DNA of 16,864 nt from Eubacteriales bacterium (GTDB lineage: Bacteria; Bacillota; Clostridia; Peptostreptococcales; Anaerovoracaceae): contig JAQUXD010000001.1 in assembly GCA_028692535.1 (NCBI GenBank), positions 34,610 to 51,473 of the forward strand, given 5' to 3'. Below the pieces are notes generated by a model that saw only the letters and a list, made by a program, of their open reading frames with translations, made no database searches and was not told where the DNA came from. The translations under genes were made by a program, and so were the position numbers. Shown here piece after piece: positions 1 through 7,329 of this stretch (positions within the stretch are counted from its first letter, which is position 1; every line of letters begins with the position of its first letter).

Positions 1-225
1 CTGTTGGATCTGAAGGCCCATAATATGCAGAACCGGACTGTGGCGCTGATCGAAAACGGTACCTGGGCCGCCTCTTCGGGCAAGTTGATGGCGCAGATCG
101 TATCGGGCATGAAAGAAATGGATTTGATGGAAGGCATGGTAAGTCTTCGCTCCGCCGCCGGCAAAGACCAACTGGAGGGGCTGAGGGAACTGGCACAAAG
201 GATTGCCGCTTCATTGAACGGATAA
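1..225 (+). CDS. Flavodiiron protein (FprA/A-type flavoprotein), C-terminal end only
   Basis: The reading frame is open from base 1 and ends at TAA 223-225, so only the last 74 residues are present. They fit the end of the flavodoxin domain of FprA-type flavodiiron proteins: an RTVALIENGTWA strand-loop, then SGKLMAQIVSGMKEM, then a closing helix (EGLRELAQRIAASL). Family members have an N-terminal di-iron metallo-beta-lactamase domain and a C-terminal FMN-binding flavodoxin domain, and reduce O2 or NO in the cytoplasm of anaerobes; the iron domain lies outside the window. A TTG at 4 is in frame but is internal, not a start. The stop shares one base with the tilS start (TAATG), so the two genes are probably co-transcribed and translationally coupled. 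Another flavodoxin-fold protein cannot be excluded from this fragment. Confidence 0.72.
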   Translation: MLDLKAHNMQNRTVALIENGTWAASSGKLMAQIVSGMKEMDLMEGMVSLRSAAGKDQLEGLRELAQRIAASLNG

Positions 226-1628
226 TGATGATGAACGCAGAAACCAATGTCCGAAGGACTATTTCAGAGCAACATCTGATCGCTTCCGGGGACCACATCG
301 TGCTGGGGCTTTCCGGAGGGCCGGATTCCCTGTGCCTTCTGCACATACTGACCGAGCTTCGCAAGGAGCTTGGTTTTTCATTATCCTGCGTTCATTTAAA
401 TCATTTGATGCGGGGAGAGCATGCCAGGGAAGATGTCCGATGGCTTACAGCGCACTGCAAGTGTCTGGACGTTTCACTGGCTGTGGAAGTCTGCGACGTG
501 CAAGCGCGGGCGCGCCGGGAAAAACGCACCGTAGAAGAGGTCGGGCGACAGGCTCGGCAGGAAGCGCTGTTTGCCCGAGCTCGGATAGAAAAAGAGCGCT
601 GCAGGGGCTCCGTCCGGATCGCCCTGGCCCACAACCGTGATGATCAGGCGGAGACAGTCCTTCTGAGGATCCTGCGGGGTACCGGCGTTCACGGATTGTC
701 CGCCATGGAGTATTGCCGGGCGGACGGGTTGATCCGTCCGCTTCTGGATACTTCTCGAAAAGAAGTGGAGGCGTACTGCGAGGAAAAAGGATTGACGCCT
801 CGCTGGGACAGCACCAACGCCAGTACAGTTTATACGCGGAATCGCTTGCGGCTGGAACTGATCCCGTTACTGGAAGATCAGTTTAATCCCAACGTTCGGG
901 AGGGATTGGTGCGCTTGTCTGACAATGCAAGAGAAGACGACCGCTGCCTGTCGCAGATGGCCCTGCAACAGGCAGCCTCGGCCTACGCTCCCCAAAAACA
1001 CAGCGGAGCGGGGGCCGATCTCGCTTTCCCCCTGGCCACTCTTGCCAACCTGGACCCGGCGGTGGGAAAGCGGGTCGTCCGCCTCCTGTTTGCCCGGATC
1101 GGATTGGCGGAGGACATTGCCTCCGTGCACTTGACGGCACTGTGGAAGGCCCTGGCGAAGGGCGATACCGGTACGGTGATCGAATTTCCCGGCGGATACC
1201 GGGCCGAGATCGCCTACGAAGAGCTGCTGTTCAAGCCTGCCGATGACGATGTTCCTGCCGATGGGGCCCAGCCATGGGATTTGATACAGCTTCGACTCCC
1301 GGCGGCAGAGGCGCCCGAGCCGAAAGCCCTTCCGCTTTACCAGGCGCTGCTGGATGCGGACAAGGTAGATTGCCTCGGCGCCCCGCTGAGCCTCCGGACC
1401 CGCCTTCCCGGGGATCGGATCCGACCCTTGGGCGGCCCCGGATCAAAAAAACTCCAGGATCATTTCGTGGACGCCAAGGTGCCCAGGGCCCTTCGAGACA
1501 AGATCCCATTGGTCTGCTGCGGCAGCGAAATCCTTTGGATCTGCGGCGGAACAGTCAGCGAAAAGGTGAAGGTGACACCCCAGACGCAACAGGTGATATT
1601 GCTTGAAATAAACGAAAGAATATGCTAA
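225..1628 (+). CDS. tilS: tRNA(Ile)-lysidine synthase TilS
   Basis: TilS uses ATP and lysine to convert C34 of the CAU anticodon of a minor tRNA-Ile to lysidine, switching decoding from AUG to AUA; it is essential in most bacteria. The 467-residue protein shows the N-type PP-loop ATP pyrophosphatase motif SGGPDS at residues 30-35, HNRDDQAETVLLR near 145-157, the tRNA-contact stretch TRNRLRLELIPLL, and a C-terminal TilS_C domain (GDRIRPLGG...KKLQDHFVDAKVP...). Length matches the Gram-positive long form. Three consecutive ATG codons (225, 228, 231) make the exact start uncertain. No good Shine-Dalgarno lies at the right distance, so initiation probably depends on coupling to the upstream gene through the TAATG overlap. 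hpt, the usual downstream neighbour in Bacillota, is absent. The stop codon TAA 1626-1628 lies inside the predicted ftsH -10 box. Confidence 0.96.
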   Translation: MMMNAETNVRRTISEQHLIASGDHIVLGLSGGPDSLCLLHILTELRKELGFSLSCVHLNHLMRGEHAREDVRWLTAHCKCLDVSLAVEVCDVQARARREKRTVEEVGRQARQEALFARARIEKERCRGSVRIALAHNRDDQAETVLLRILRGTGVHGLSAMEYCRADGLIRPLLDTSRKEVEAYCEEKGLTPRWDSTNASTVYTRNRLRLELIPLLEDQFNPNVREGLVRLSDNAREDDRCLSQMALQQAASAYAPQKHSGAGADLAFPLATLANLDPAVGKRVVRLLFARIGLAEDIASVHLTALWKALAKGDTGTVIEFPGGYRAEIAYEELLFKPADDDVPADGAQPWDLIQLRLPAAEAPEPKALPLYQALLDADKVDCLGAPLSLRTRLPGDRIRPLGGPGSKKLQDHFVDAKVPRALRDKIPLVCCGSEILWICGGTVSEKVKVTPQTQQVILLEINERIC

Positions 1629-1631
1629 AAT
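1603..1631 (+). promoter_or_regulatory. Sigma-A-type promoter for ftsH operon
   Basis: TTGAAA (1603-1608, 5 of 6 consensus) and TAAAAT (1626-1631, 5 of 6) are separated by exactly 17 bases, and a TGC (1623-1625) gives an extended -10. Predicted transcription would begin near 1638, leaving a leader of about 60 bases before the TTG start of ftsH. The promoter lies entirely within the tilS 3' end, and the tilS stop codon forms the first half of the -10 box. Inferred from sequence only. Confidence 0.72.
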
Positions 1632-1639
1632 GTTGTGTC

Positions 1640-1649
1640 TTTGTACAAA
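1640..1649. promoter_or_regulatory. Palindrome at predicted ftsH transcription start (possible operator)
   Basis: TTTGTACAAA is a perfect 10-base palindrome placed about +2 to +12 relative to the predicted start of the promoter at 1603-1631. That is a position where a bound repressor would block initiation or clearance. It does not match CIRCE, a CtsR box or a Gram-positive LexA box as I know them. A chance occurrence in this AT-rich leader is possible. Confidence 0.25.
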
Positions 1650-1699
1650 TATGATATTGGGACGAAGAGATTTAGTCAGGACATGGAGGATTTTAACCA

Positions 1700-3808
1700 T
1701 TGAACAATAAAAAGAAAAATGCAGCCAAGGGTGTCGGGATCTACTTTTTGATCTTCGCAATCGTGCTGACAATAGCCTGGTTTTACCAGGATGCGGCCGT
1801 CAGCCGGCAGGAGCCTGTGGAGAGCATCGAGTTTTCGGAATTTGTATCCTACCTGGATAAGGAACAGGTGCAGACCATAAAAATAACAGAAAGCGCCCGA
1901 CGCTACGAAGGGGAGCTTCGCAACGGAACACTGTTTATTGCCTACGCGCCCACCGTCTACGATATGGAAACGGTGAGCCGGACCTACATCATTCCCCAGT
2001 CCGGCAACGGGCTTACCGTTGAGAGTGTCAAGCCCTCTTCTGCGGCTACGTGGCTCAGCTGGCTTCCCACGCTGCTGCTCATCGGCGTCATGATTTTTTT
2101 CTGGACCAGCTTTATGGGCGCCGGCGGCGCCGGCGGCGGCAACAAGAACGTGATGAACTTTGGCAAGAACCGGGCGCACATGCTCAAGGACGGCGATCTT
2201 AAGAAGATCACCTTCGAGGACGTGGCGGGACTGGACGAAGAAAAAGCAGAACTGGAGGAGATCGTGGATTTCCTTCGGAGCCCCAAGAAGTACGTCCAGC
2301 TGGGAGCGCGGATCCCCAAAGGCGTGCTGTTGGTAGGCCCTCCGGGAACCGGTAAGACTTACATCTCCAAAGCCGTAGCCGGAGAAGCGGGCGTGCCTTT
2401 CTTTTCCATCAGCGGATCGGACTTTGTGGAAATGTTTGTCGGAGTAGGCGCTTCCCGGGTCCGGGATCTGTTTGCCGAGGCAAAAAAGAACGCGCCCTGT
2501 ATCGTATTCATCGACGAGATCGACGCAGTGGGTCGGCGCAGGGGCGCCGGCATCGGCGGCGGCAATGACGAACGAGAACAGACGCTCAATCAACTGTTGG
2601 TGGAAATGGATGGTTTCGGCGTCAACGAAGGGATCATCATCCTGGCGGCGACCAACCGGCCCGACGTCTTGGACCCCGCAATTTTGCGGCCGGGCCGTTT
2701 CGACAGAGAAGTCGCCATCGGCATTCCCGACATCAAAGGTCGGGAAGCCATCTTCAAAGTGCATTCCAAGGGCAAGCCCTTGGACAGTGGCATCGATATG
2801 AAGGTGCTGGCCAGGCGGACACCGGGATTTACCCCGGCAGATATCGAAAACATGATGAACGAAGCAGCTCTGCTCACCGCGCGAAGAAGCGGCAGCCAGA
2901 TCCATATGGACGACCTGGAGGAAGCCATTACCCGCGTGATCGCAGGACCTCAGAAGAAGAGCAGGGTGATCAGCGACACGGAGAAGAAACTGACAGCGTA
3001 TCACGAAGCCGGCCACGCAGTGGTGGCCAGAGTCTTGCCCAATGCGGATCCGGTCCATCAGGTGACCATTATGCCTCGCGGAAGAGCCGGCGGGTTTACC
3101 ATGACGCTGCCCAAAGAAGATAAATATTATATGACCAAGACCGAAATGGAAGAGCAGATCATGCATCTTCTGGGCGGACGGGTGGCTGAAAAACTGGTGC
3201 TCAAGGATATCAGCACCGGCGCCAGCAACGATTTGGAACGGGCTACGACCATTGCGCGGAACATGATTACCAAGTACGGCATGAGCGAAAAAATCGGGCC
3301 CATCAACTACAGCGAATCCGATGAAGTGTTCCTGGGCCGCGATTTTACGTCCCGGAAGAATTTTTCCGAGAGTCTGGCCTCCGAGATCGACAAGGAGATC
3401 AAGTTGATCATGGAGACGGCTTTCGACAGGACCGAAGCCATTTTGAAGGAGCACATGGATCAGTTGATCCGGATCGCCGATGCGCTGTTGGATCTGGAAA
3501 CCATTGACGGAACGCAGTTCGAACAGCTGTTCAACGACGAAAAAACGCTGGAAGATATCCGGCAGGACAGCCAGGAGCAAGCCCGGGCCAAAGAAGAAGC
3601 CAACAGGCTGGAGGCCGAAAAGCGGGCCGCTGCCGAGGAGGCCGAACGGAAGGCCGTGGAAGAGCAGCTGCGCAAGCACATGGAAAAAGGCAAGCGCGTG
3701 GCAGTGATGGGCAAAGACGGTCGCATGGTATTTCAGGAACTGACCAAACTTCGGGAAAAACAGGAAGCCGAGAAGAGCGAAGAGCAGGAGAAAAAGGACG
3801 AGTCATGA
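1700..3808 (+). CDS. ftsH: ATP-dependent membrane zinc metalloprotease FtsH
   Basis: FtsH is a hexameric membrane-anchored AAA+ protease that degrades misfolded membrane proteins and selected regulators. The start is TTG at 1700, nine bases after GGAGGA at 1685-1690. Visible in order: a first membrane segment (about 11-29), an extracytoplasmic FtsH_ext region (about 31-117), a second membrane segment (about 118-140), a glycine-rich linker, Walker A GPPGTGKT 213-220, Walker B IVFIDEID 268-275, the second region of homology (ATNRPDVLDPAILRPGRFDR 317-336), zinc site HEAGH 435-439 and the third metal ligand Asp511 in GASNDLER. At 702 residues it is longer than the roughly 640 usual for the family. 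The excess is a charged, Ala/Glu/Lys/Arg-rich C-terminal tail (about 618-702), probably coiled coil. The last four bases overlap the next gene (ATGA). Confidence 0.98.
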   Translation: MNNKKKNAAKGVGIYFLIFAIVLTIAWFYQDAAVSRQEPVESIEFSEFVSYLDKEQVQTIKITESARRYEGELRNGTLFIAYAPTVYDMETVSRTYIIPQSGNGLTVESVKPSSAATWLSWLPTLLLIGVMIFFWTSFMGAGGAGGGNKNVMNFGKNRAHMLKDGDLKKITFEDVAGLDEEKAELEEIVDFLRSPKKYVQLGARIPKGVLLVGPPGTGKTYISKAVAGEAGVPFFSISGSDFVEMFVGVGASRVRDLFAEAKKNAPCIVFIDEIDAVGRRRGAGIGGGNDEREQTLNQLLVEMDGFGVNEGIIILAATNRPDVLDPAILRPGRFDREVAIGIPDIKGREAIFKVHSKGKPLDSGIDMKVLARRTPGFTPADIENMMNEAALLTARRSGSQIHMDDLEEAITRVIAGPQKKSRVISDTEKKLTAYHEAGHAVVARVLPNADPVHQVTIMPRGRAGGFTMTLPKEDKYYMTKTEMEEQIMHLLGGRVAEKLVLKDISTGASNDLERATTIARNMITKYGMSEKIGPINYSESDEVFLGRDFTSRKNFSESLASEIDKEIKLIMETAFDRTEAILKEHMDQLIRIADALLDLETIDGTQFEQLFNDEKTLEDIRQDSQEQARAKEEANRLEAEKRAAAEEAERKAVEEQLRKHMEKGKRVAVMGKDGRMVFQELTKLREKQEAEKSEEQEKKDES

Positions 3809-4974
3809 TCGAAACCTTTTCCAACAGCCTCATCAACAACAGCATCTATCACCTGCTGAACTTTGAAAAGTACGGCAGCTTTCCTGTTGCCATCCGGGAA
3901 GCTGCCATCAACAACAACTTTCAGGTCGTCCTGTTTTCCGGCGATTTCAACACTGTTTTTTCCGTGGAAACCCGACACACCGTCTCCATCGAAGATGTGG
4001 TGCGCATGGGGATCGAGCAGGATATCGACAAAAACACCAAGAACACCCGATTGGATTTCAAGGGGCTTTCCACCTACTGGGGACCGGTTACCCTCAGCGG
4101 CGTCAAGTACTATCTGATGCTGGTGGACAACGACGTAAACTATACCCAGGACGAAATCGTCAAACTGGCCGAAATCATCGAGCTGGCCATGGGCATGTGG
4201 AACTACACACCGGAGCGAGACATCATTGCAGAGTTTATCCGCGCCCTGCGCCGAGGCAACAGGAGTCTGGCCTACGCGCTGATGCAGGAGCTGGATCTGA
4301 CGGGAGATATGTGCAAAGGGGTCTTTTTCGTTCCCGGCGTACAAAAGGAAGAAGGGCTGAAAAAGCTGGCAGCCTTCGAAAAGGAATTCGACATCAGGAC
4401 GATCAAAGTGACCGAGGGAGACGAGATTTCCGGCATTCTTTTGGATTCTCCGGGCGCGAAGGAGTACGGCGAACCTGAATGGAAGGGGCTGGCCCGTCAA
4501 ATGTTCGAGGCCGGCGCCGACAAGACGTTTCACGTATCCGGGCTGGAAGGCGTGGAAGGCATGTGTAACGCGTTTCAGATCATCAACGAGACCGAAGCCT
4601 TCATTCAGCTGATCTTTCCCCACAAGCACTCTTTCTCGAAGTATGAACTGGCGCTGGCCAGCAATTGCGTCAACATCTGCATTAAGGGCGGATCCGTCAA
4701 AAGAAACTATTTGGAGCTGATCAAGCCGTTCAAAAATCCGAAGGATACCAAGGGAAAGCAGTTGATGGAAACGCTGGAAACCTTTGTTCTCGACGCAGGT
4801 CTTTCCACGGCAAAAACGGCCAGGCTTATGGATATTCATGCCAATACGGTGCAATATCGATTAAAGAGGATCAAAGAGATCCTGGGTGTGGATATCACGG
4901 GAAATACGATCGTGCCCGGGCTGATGATGGCTCTGGCTGTCGCCCGAATCGAAAAGGAAGTCCGTTCATTTTAA
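3805..4974 (+). CDS. PucR/CdaR-family helix-turn-helix transcriptional regulator
   Basis: This 389-residue protein ends in a PucR-type helix-turn-helix (HTH_30) at about 320-362: LETFVLDAGLSTAKTARLMD followed by IHANTVQYRLKRIKEILG, the segment that defines PucR/CdaR regulators. The upstream part has no motif I can assign with confidence; family members carry a sensor-like N-terminal domain and a degenerate GGDEF-like middle domain. No membrane segment or signal peptide is visible, so it should be cytoplasmic. The ATG at 3805 overlaps the ftsH stop as ATGA, so translation is probably coupled to ftsH, and coaX starts 17 bases downstream. Its ligand and targets are unknown. Family members elsewhere regulate purine, sugar-diacid or amino-acid use, but nothing here indicates which. 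The location inside a housekeeping operon suggests a regulator tied to the membrane protease or to CoA supply. Confidence 0.82.
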   Translation: MIETFSNSLINNSIYHLLNFEKYGSFPVAIREAAINNNFQVVLFSGDFNTVFSVETRHTVSIEDVVRMGIEQDIDKNTKNTRLDFKGLSTYWGPVTLSGVKYYLMLVDNDVNYTQDEIVKLAEIIELAMGMWNYTPERDIIAEFIRALRRGNRSLAYALMQELDLTGDMCKGVFFVPGVQKEEGLKKLAAFEKEFDIRTIKVTEGDEISGILLDSPGAKEYGEPEWKGLARQMFEAGADKTFHVSGLEGVEGMCNAFQIINETEAFIQLIFPHKHSFSKYELALASNCVNICIKGGSVKRNYLELIKPFKNPKDTKGKQLMETLETFVLDAGLSTAKTARLMDIHANTVQYRLKRIKEILGVDITGNTIVPGLMMALAVARIEKEVRSF

Positions 4975-4991
4975 CAACAGGAGAAAAGAGC

Positions 4992-5825
4992 ATGCTGCTG
5001 GCATTTGACGTAGGGAACACCAATATCGTACTGGGCGTATACAGGGAGCGGGAGCTTCTGCAAAACTGGCGGATGGAGACCGACAAAAACAAGAGCGCCG
5101 ACGAGTACGGCATGATCATCCATCAGCTCTTCGAATACGAAGGGCTGTCTATCAAAGACATCGACGAGGTAATCATTTCCACGGTGGTGCCTCCGATCAT
5201 CTATACGCTGCAGCATCTGGCGCAGAAATATTTCAACACAAGAGCCATTGTGGTCGGCCCGGGGATCAAAACAGGCCTCGTGGTCAAATACGACAATCCC
5301 AAGCTCCTGGGCGCTGACCGGATCGTGAATGCCGTGGCGGCGCTGCATCAGTATCCGGCGCCTCTGATCGTCGTGGATTTCGGCACAGCCACCACGTTTT
5401 GCGCAGTCACAGAAAAGGCGGAATATCTGGGTGGTGTGATCGCGCCGGGCATCAAGATCTCGGCGGATGCTTTGTTCGAAAAAACGGCCAAGCTTCCCCG
5501 GGTGGATCTGGAAGCGCCGGGCCACGTGCTCTGCCGGAATACCAGCGAAGGCATTCAGGCGGGAGTCGTGTACGGGAACATGGGTATGGTGGAGTACATC
5601 ATTAAGAAAATGAAGCAGGAGATCACCGAATACACCAAGAGCGACAAACCGGTGACGGTGGTAGCTACCGGAGGTCTTTCCACCCTGATCGATTCCGGAG
5701 TGGACTGTATCGATCACGTGGATAAGTTGCTCACGCTAACGGGTCTGGAACTGATTTACGAAAAAAACCGCCCTCGCAGAGCAGCGAAGAAAAAGAGCGA
5801 AGCAGATGCGGACCCAAACCTGTAA
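4992..5825 (+). CDS. coaX: Type III pantothenate kinase CoaX
   Basis: CoaX phosphorylates pantothenate to 4'-phosphopantothenate, the first committed step of CoA synthesis. It is insensitive to CoA feedback and usually needs a monovalent cation. It belongs to the acetate/sugar kinase/Hsp70 fold. Visible motifs: N-terminal phosphate loop DVGNTN (6-11), LLGADRIVNA (105-114, with the catalytic Asp of GADR), DFGTATTF (129-136) and GGVIAPG (147-153). The start ATG follows CAGGAG (4978-4983) by eight bases. At 277 residues it is slightly longer than the usual 255-260 because of a basic tail (KNRPRRAAKKKS...), whose coding sequence contains the dusB start. The ftsH-coaX proximity is typical of Bacillota, here with a regulator gene inserted between them. 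Confidence 0.96.
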   Translation: MLLAFDVGNTNIVLGVYRERELLQNWRMETDKNKSADEYGMIIHQLFEYEGLSIKDIDEVIISTVVPPIIYTLQHLAQKYFNTRAIVVGPGIKTGLVVKYDNPKLLGADRIVNAVAALHQYPAPLIVVDFGTATTFCAVTEKAEYLGGVIAPGIKISADALFEKTAKLPRVDLEAPGHVLCRNTSEGIQAGVVYGNMGMVEYIIKKMKQEITEYTKSDKPVTVVATGGLSTLIDSGVDCIDHVDKLLTLTGLELIYEKNRPRRAAKKKSEADADPNL

Positions 5826-6795
5826 TATCGGCGAATTCTCACTGGATTTTCCTTTTATCCTGGCTCCGCTTGCCGGCATTACCGACGGCCCTTTCCGATT
5901 CCTTTGCCGGGAGCAGGGCGCCGGGCTGACGTATACGGAGATGGTCAGCGCCAAAGGGCTTTACTATAAGAGCAAAAATACAGAGACACTGCTTTCCATC
6001 CGTCCCGAAGAAGGGCCGGTGGGCATTCAGCTTTTCGGAGCAGAACCGGCGATCATCGGACGAGCGGCGCGCCAACTGAAAGACCGGTCCAATGTGCTGC
6101 TGGATATCAACATGGGCTGTCCCGTTCCCAAAGTGGTGCGAAACGGCGAAGGCTCCGCCCTTCTTAACGACCCGGCACTGGCTGCCGCCTGCGTCCGGGC
6201 GGCTGTGACGCAGGCCGGAAAGCCTGTAACAATTAAAATGCGAGTGGGCTTTAACGAAGAGCCTTACGATTATACAGGATTTGCCTCCGCTATGGAGGAG
6301 GCCGGATGCAGCGCCGTGGCGGTGCACGGCAGAACGCGCGAACAGTATTATTCGGGAAAAGCAGACTGGACCAAGATCGCTCAGATCAAAAGAGCGCTGC
6401 GCGTGCCGGTGATCGGAAACGGCGACGTGTTTTCCGCCGAGGATGCGATCCGCATGATGGAAGCCACGAACTGCGATGCGGTGATGATCGCCCGGGGCGC
6501 CCTGGGCAATCCTTGGATCTTCCGGGAGATCCGCGCGCTTTGGGCAGGTCTTCCTGCGCCCCCGAAGCCTACTGTGGATGAAATACGGCAAATGCTGCTT
6601 CGGCACCTGGCGTTGACCCTCGAAGCCAAGGGAGAATATGCCGCAGTGCGGGAAATGCGAAAACATGTGGGCTGGTACATCAAAGGGATCCCCGGCGCCG
6701 CGCAAATCCGCAGGAGCGCCAACAGTGCTGCCACAGCGGCACAGCTCAGGGAGATCATATACGGGTTGGACACTTCGTCCTCCCGGTTGGAATAG
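5806..6795 (+). CDS. dusB: tRNA-dihydrouridine synthase, DusB family
   Basis: Dus enzymes use FMN and NADPH to reduce uridine to dihydrouridine in tRNA D-loops. The 329-residue protein starts with the family's typical N-terminus (ILAPLAGITDGPFR, 18-31). It carries the catalytic cysteine Cys105 in DINMGCPVPKVVRNGEGSAL, the TIKMRVG strand with the FMN-contacting lysine, AVHGRTREQYYSGKADW, and the phosphate-binding region VIGNGDVF...DAVMIARGALGNPWIF. The ATG at 5806 overlaps the end of coaX by 20 bases in another frame. There is no strong Shine-Dalgarno, so translation is probably coupled to coaX. The coaX...dusB-lysS order matches Bacillota. The subfamily assignment (DusB rather than another bacterial Dus) rests on motif wording and neighbourhood. 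Confidence 0.95.
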   Translation: MRTQTCNIGEFSLDFPFILAPLAGITDGPFRFLCREQGAGLTYTEMVSAKGLYYKSKNTETLLSIRPEEGPVGIQLFGAEPAIIGRAARQLKDRSNVLLDINMGCPVPKVVRNGEGSALLNDPALAAACVRAAVTQAGKPVTIKMRVGFNEEPYDYTGFASAMEEAGCSAVAVHGRTREQYYSGKADWTKIAQIKRALRVPVIGNGDVFSAEDAIRMMEATNCDAVMIARGALGNPWIFREIRALWAGLPAPPKPTVDEIRQMLLRHLALTLEAKGEYAAVREMRKHVGWYIKGIPGAAQIRRSANSAATAAQLREIIYGLDTSSSRLE

Positions 6796-6822
6796 ATACT
6801 TATTTAAAGAGAGGTTTGCACA

Positions 6823-7302
6823 ATGAACAGTGACCAAATTCTAATGACCCGCGAGGGGTATGACAAGATCGTCAAAGAGCACGAATATCTGGTATCCGTC
6901 AGAAGAGGGGAAGTGGCCGAACGCATCAAAGAGGCGATCTCTTACGGGGATATTTCGGAAAATGCAGAATACGATTCGGCAAAAAATGAACAAGCCGAGT
7001 TGGAGGACCGTATTCTGAAGCTGGAAAACATGCTTCGGAAAGGCAAGATCATCAGCGAAGACGAGCTAACCGGAGATCATGTCAATTTGGGCCTTCACGT
7101 CTTGCTGAAGGACCGGCACACGAAGGATGAGTTCGAATATGTGATCGTCGGCGCCACGGAAGCCGATCCCTTTGCCGGAAAAATCTCAAACGAATCTCCT
7201 GTAGGCAAGGCACTTCTGGGGAAAATGGCCGGAGAAGTGGTTGATATACAAACGGAAATGGGGATGCTTTCATTGGAAGTATTAAAGATCCGGAAAGCGT
7301 AG
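6823..7302 (+). CDS. greA: Transcription elongation factor GreA
   Basis: GreA inserts its N-terminal coiled coil into the RNA polymerase secondary channel and stimulates cleavage of backtracked transcripts. The 159-residue length matches the family (about 158). The coiled-coil tip is GDISENAEY (42-50) with the two acidic residues Asp43 and Glu46 required for cleavage, followed by the second helix (KNEQAELEDRILKLENMLRK). The C-terminal FKBP-like domain carries ISNESPVGKALLGKMAGEVV. The start ATG is eight bases after AGAGAGG (6808-6814). It lies 27 bases after dusB and the same distance before lysS, with no terminator on either side. Confidence 0.97.
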   Translation: MNSDQILMTREGYDKIVKEHEYLVSVRRGEVAERIKEAISYGDISENAEYDSAKNEQAELEDRILKLENMLRKGKIISEDELTGDHVNLGLHVLLKDRHTKDEFEYVIVGATEADPFAGKISNESPVGKALLGKMAGEVVDIQTEMGMLSLEVLKIRKA

Positions 7303-7329
7303 GTTCAAGGACCCGAAAGGAAGACTGCA

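Noticed and set aside
4..225. Reading the left-edge frame as a complete 73-residue protein starting at TTG 4
   Set aside because: The frame is open to base 1 and the sequence is the end of a longer flavodoxin-domain protein, so it is a truncated gene at the window edge.
1632..1699. A riboswitch or T-box in the ftsH leader
   Set aside because: The leader is only about 60 bases, with no paired stem set, T-box sequence or terminator.
1676..3679. A 667-codon open frame on the minus strand opposite ftsH
   Set aside because: It mirrors the codon pattern of ftsH, has low-complexity His/Gly/Leu-rich translation with no recognisable domain, and no credible ribosome site. Its length is a by-product of GC-biased codons on the + strand.
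3733..4854. A 373-codon minus-strand open frame opposite the PucR-type gene
   Set aside because: It is a shadow of the + strand gene with no family resemblance or ribosome site, and would be the only minus-strand gene in a one-direction region.
5839..6837. A 332-codon minus-strand open frame opposite dusB
   Set aside because: Same reason: complementary to a firmly identified gene, with Arg/His/Gly-rich translation and no domain.
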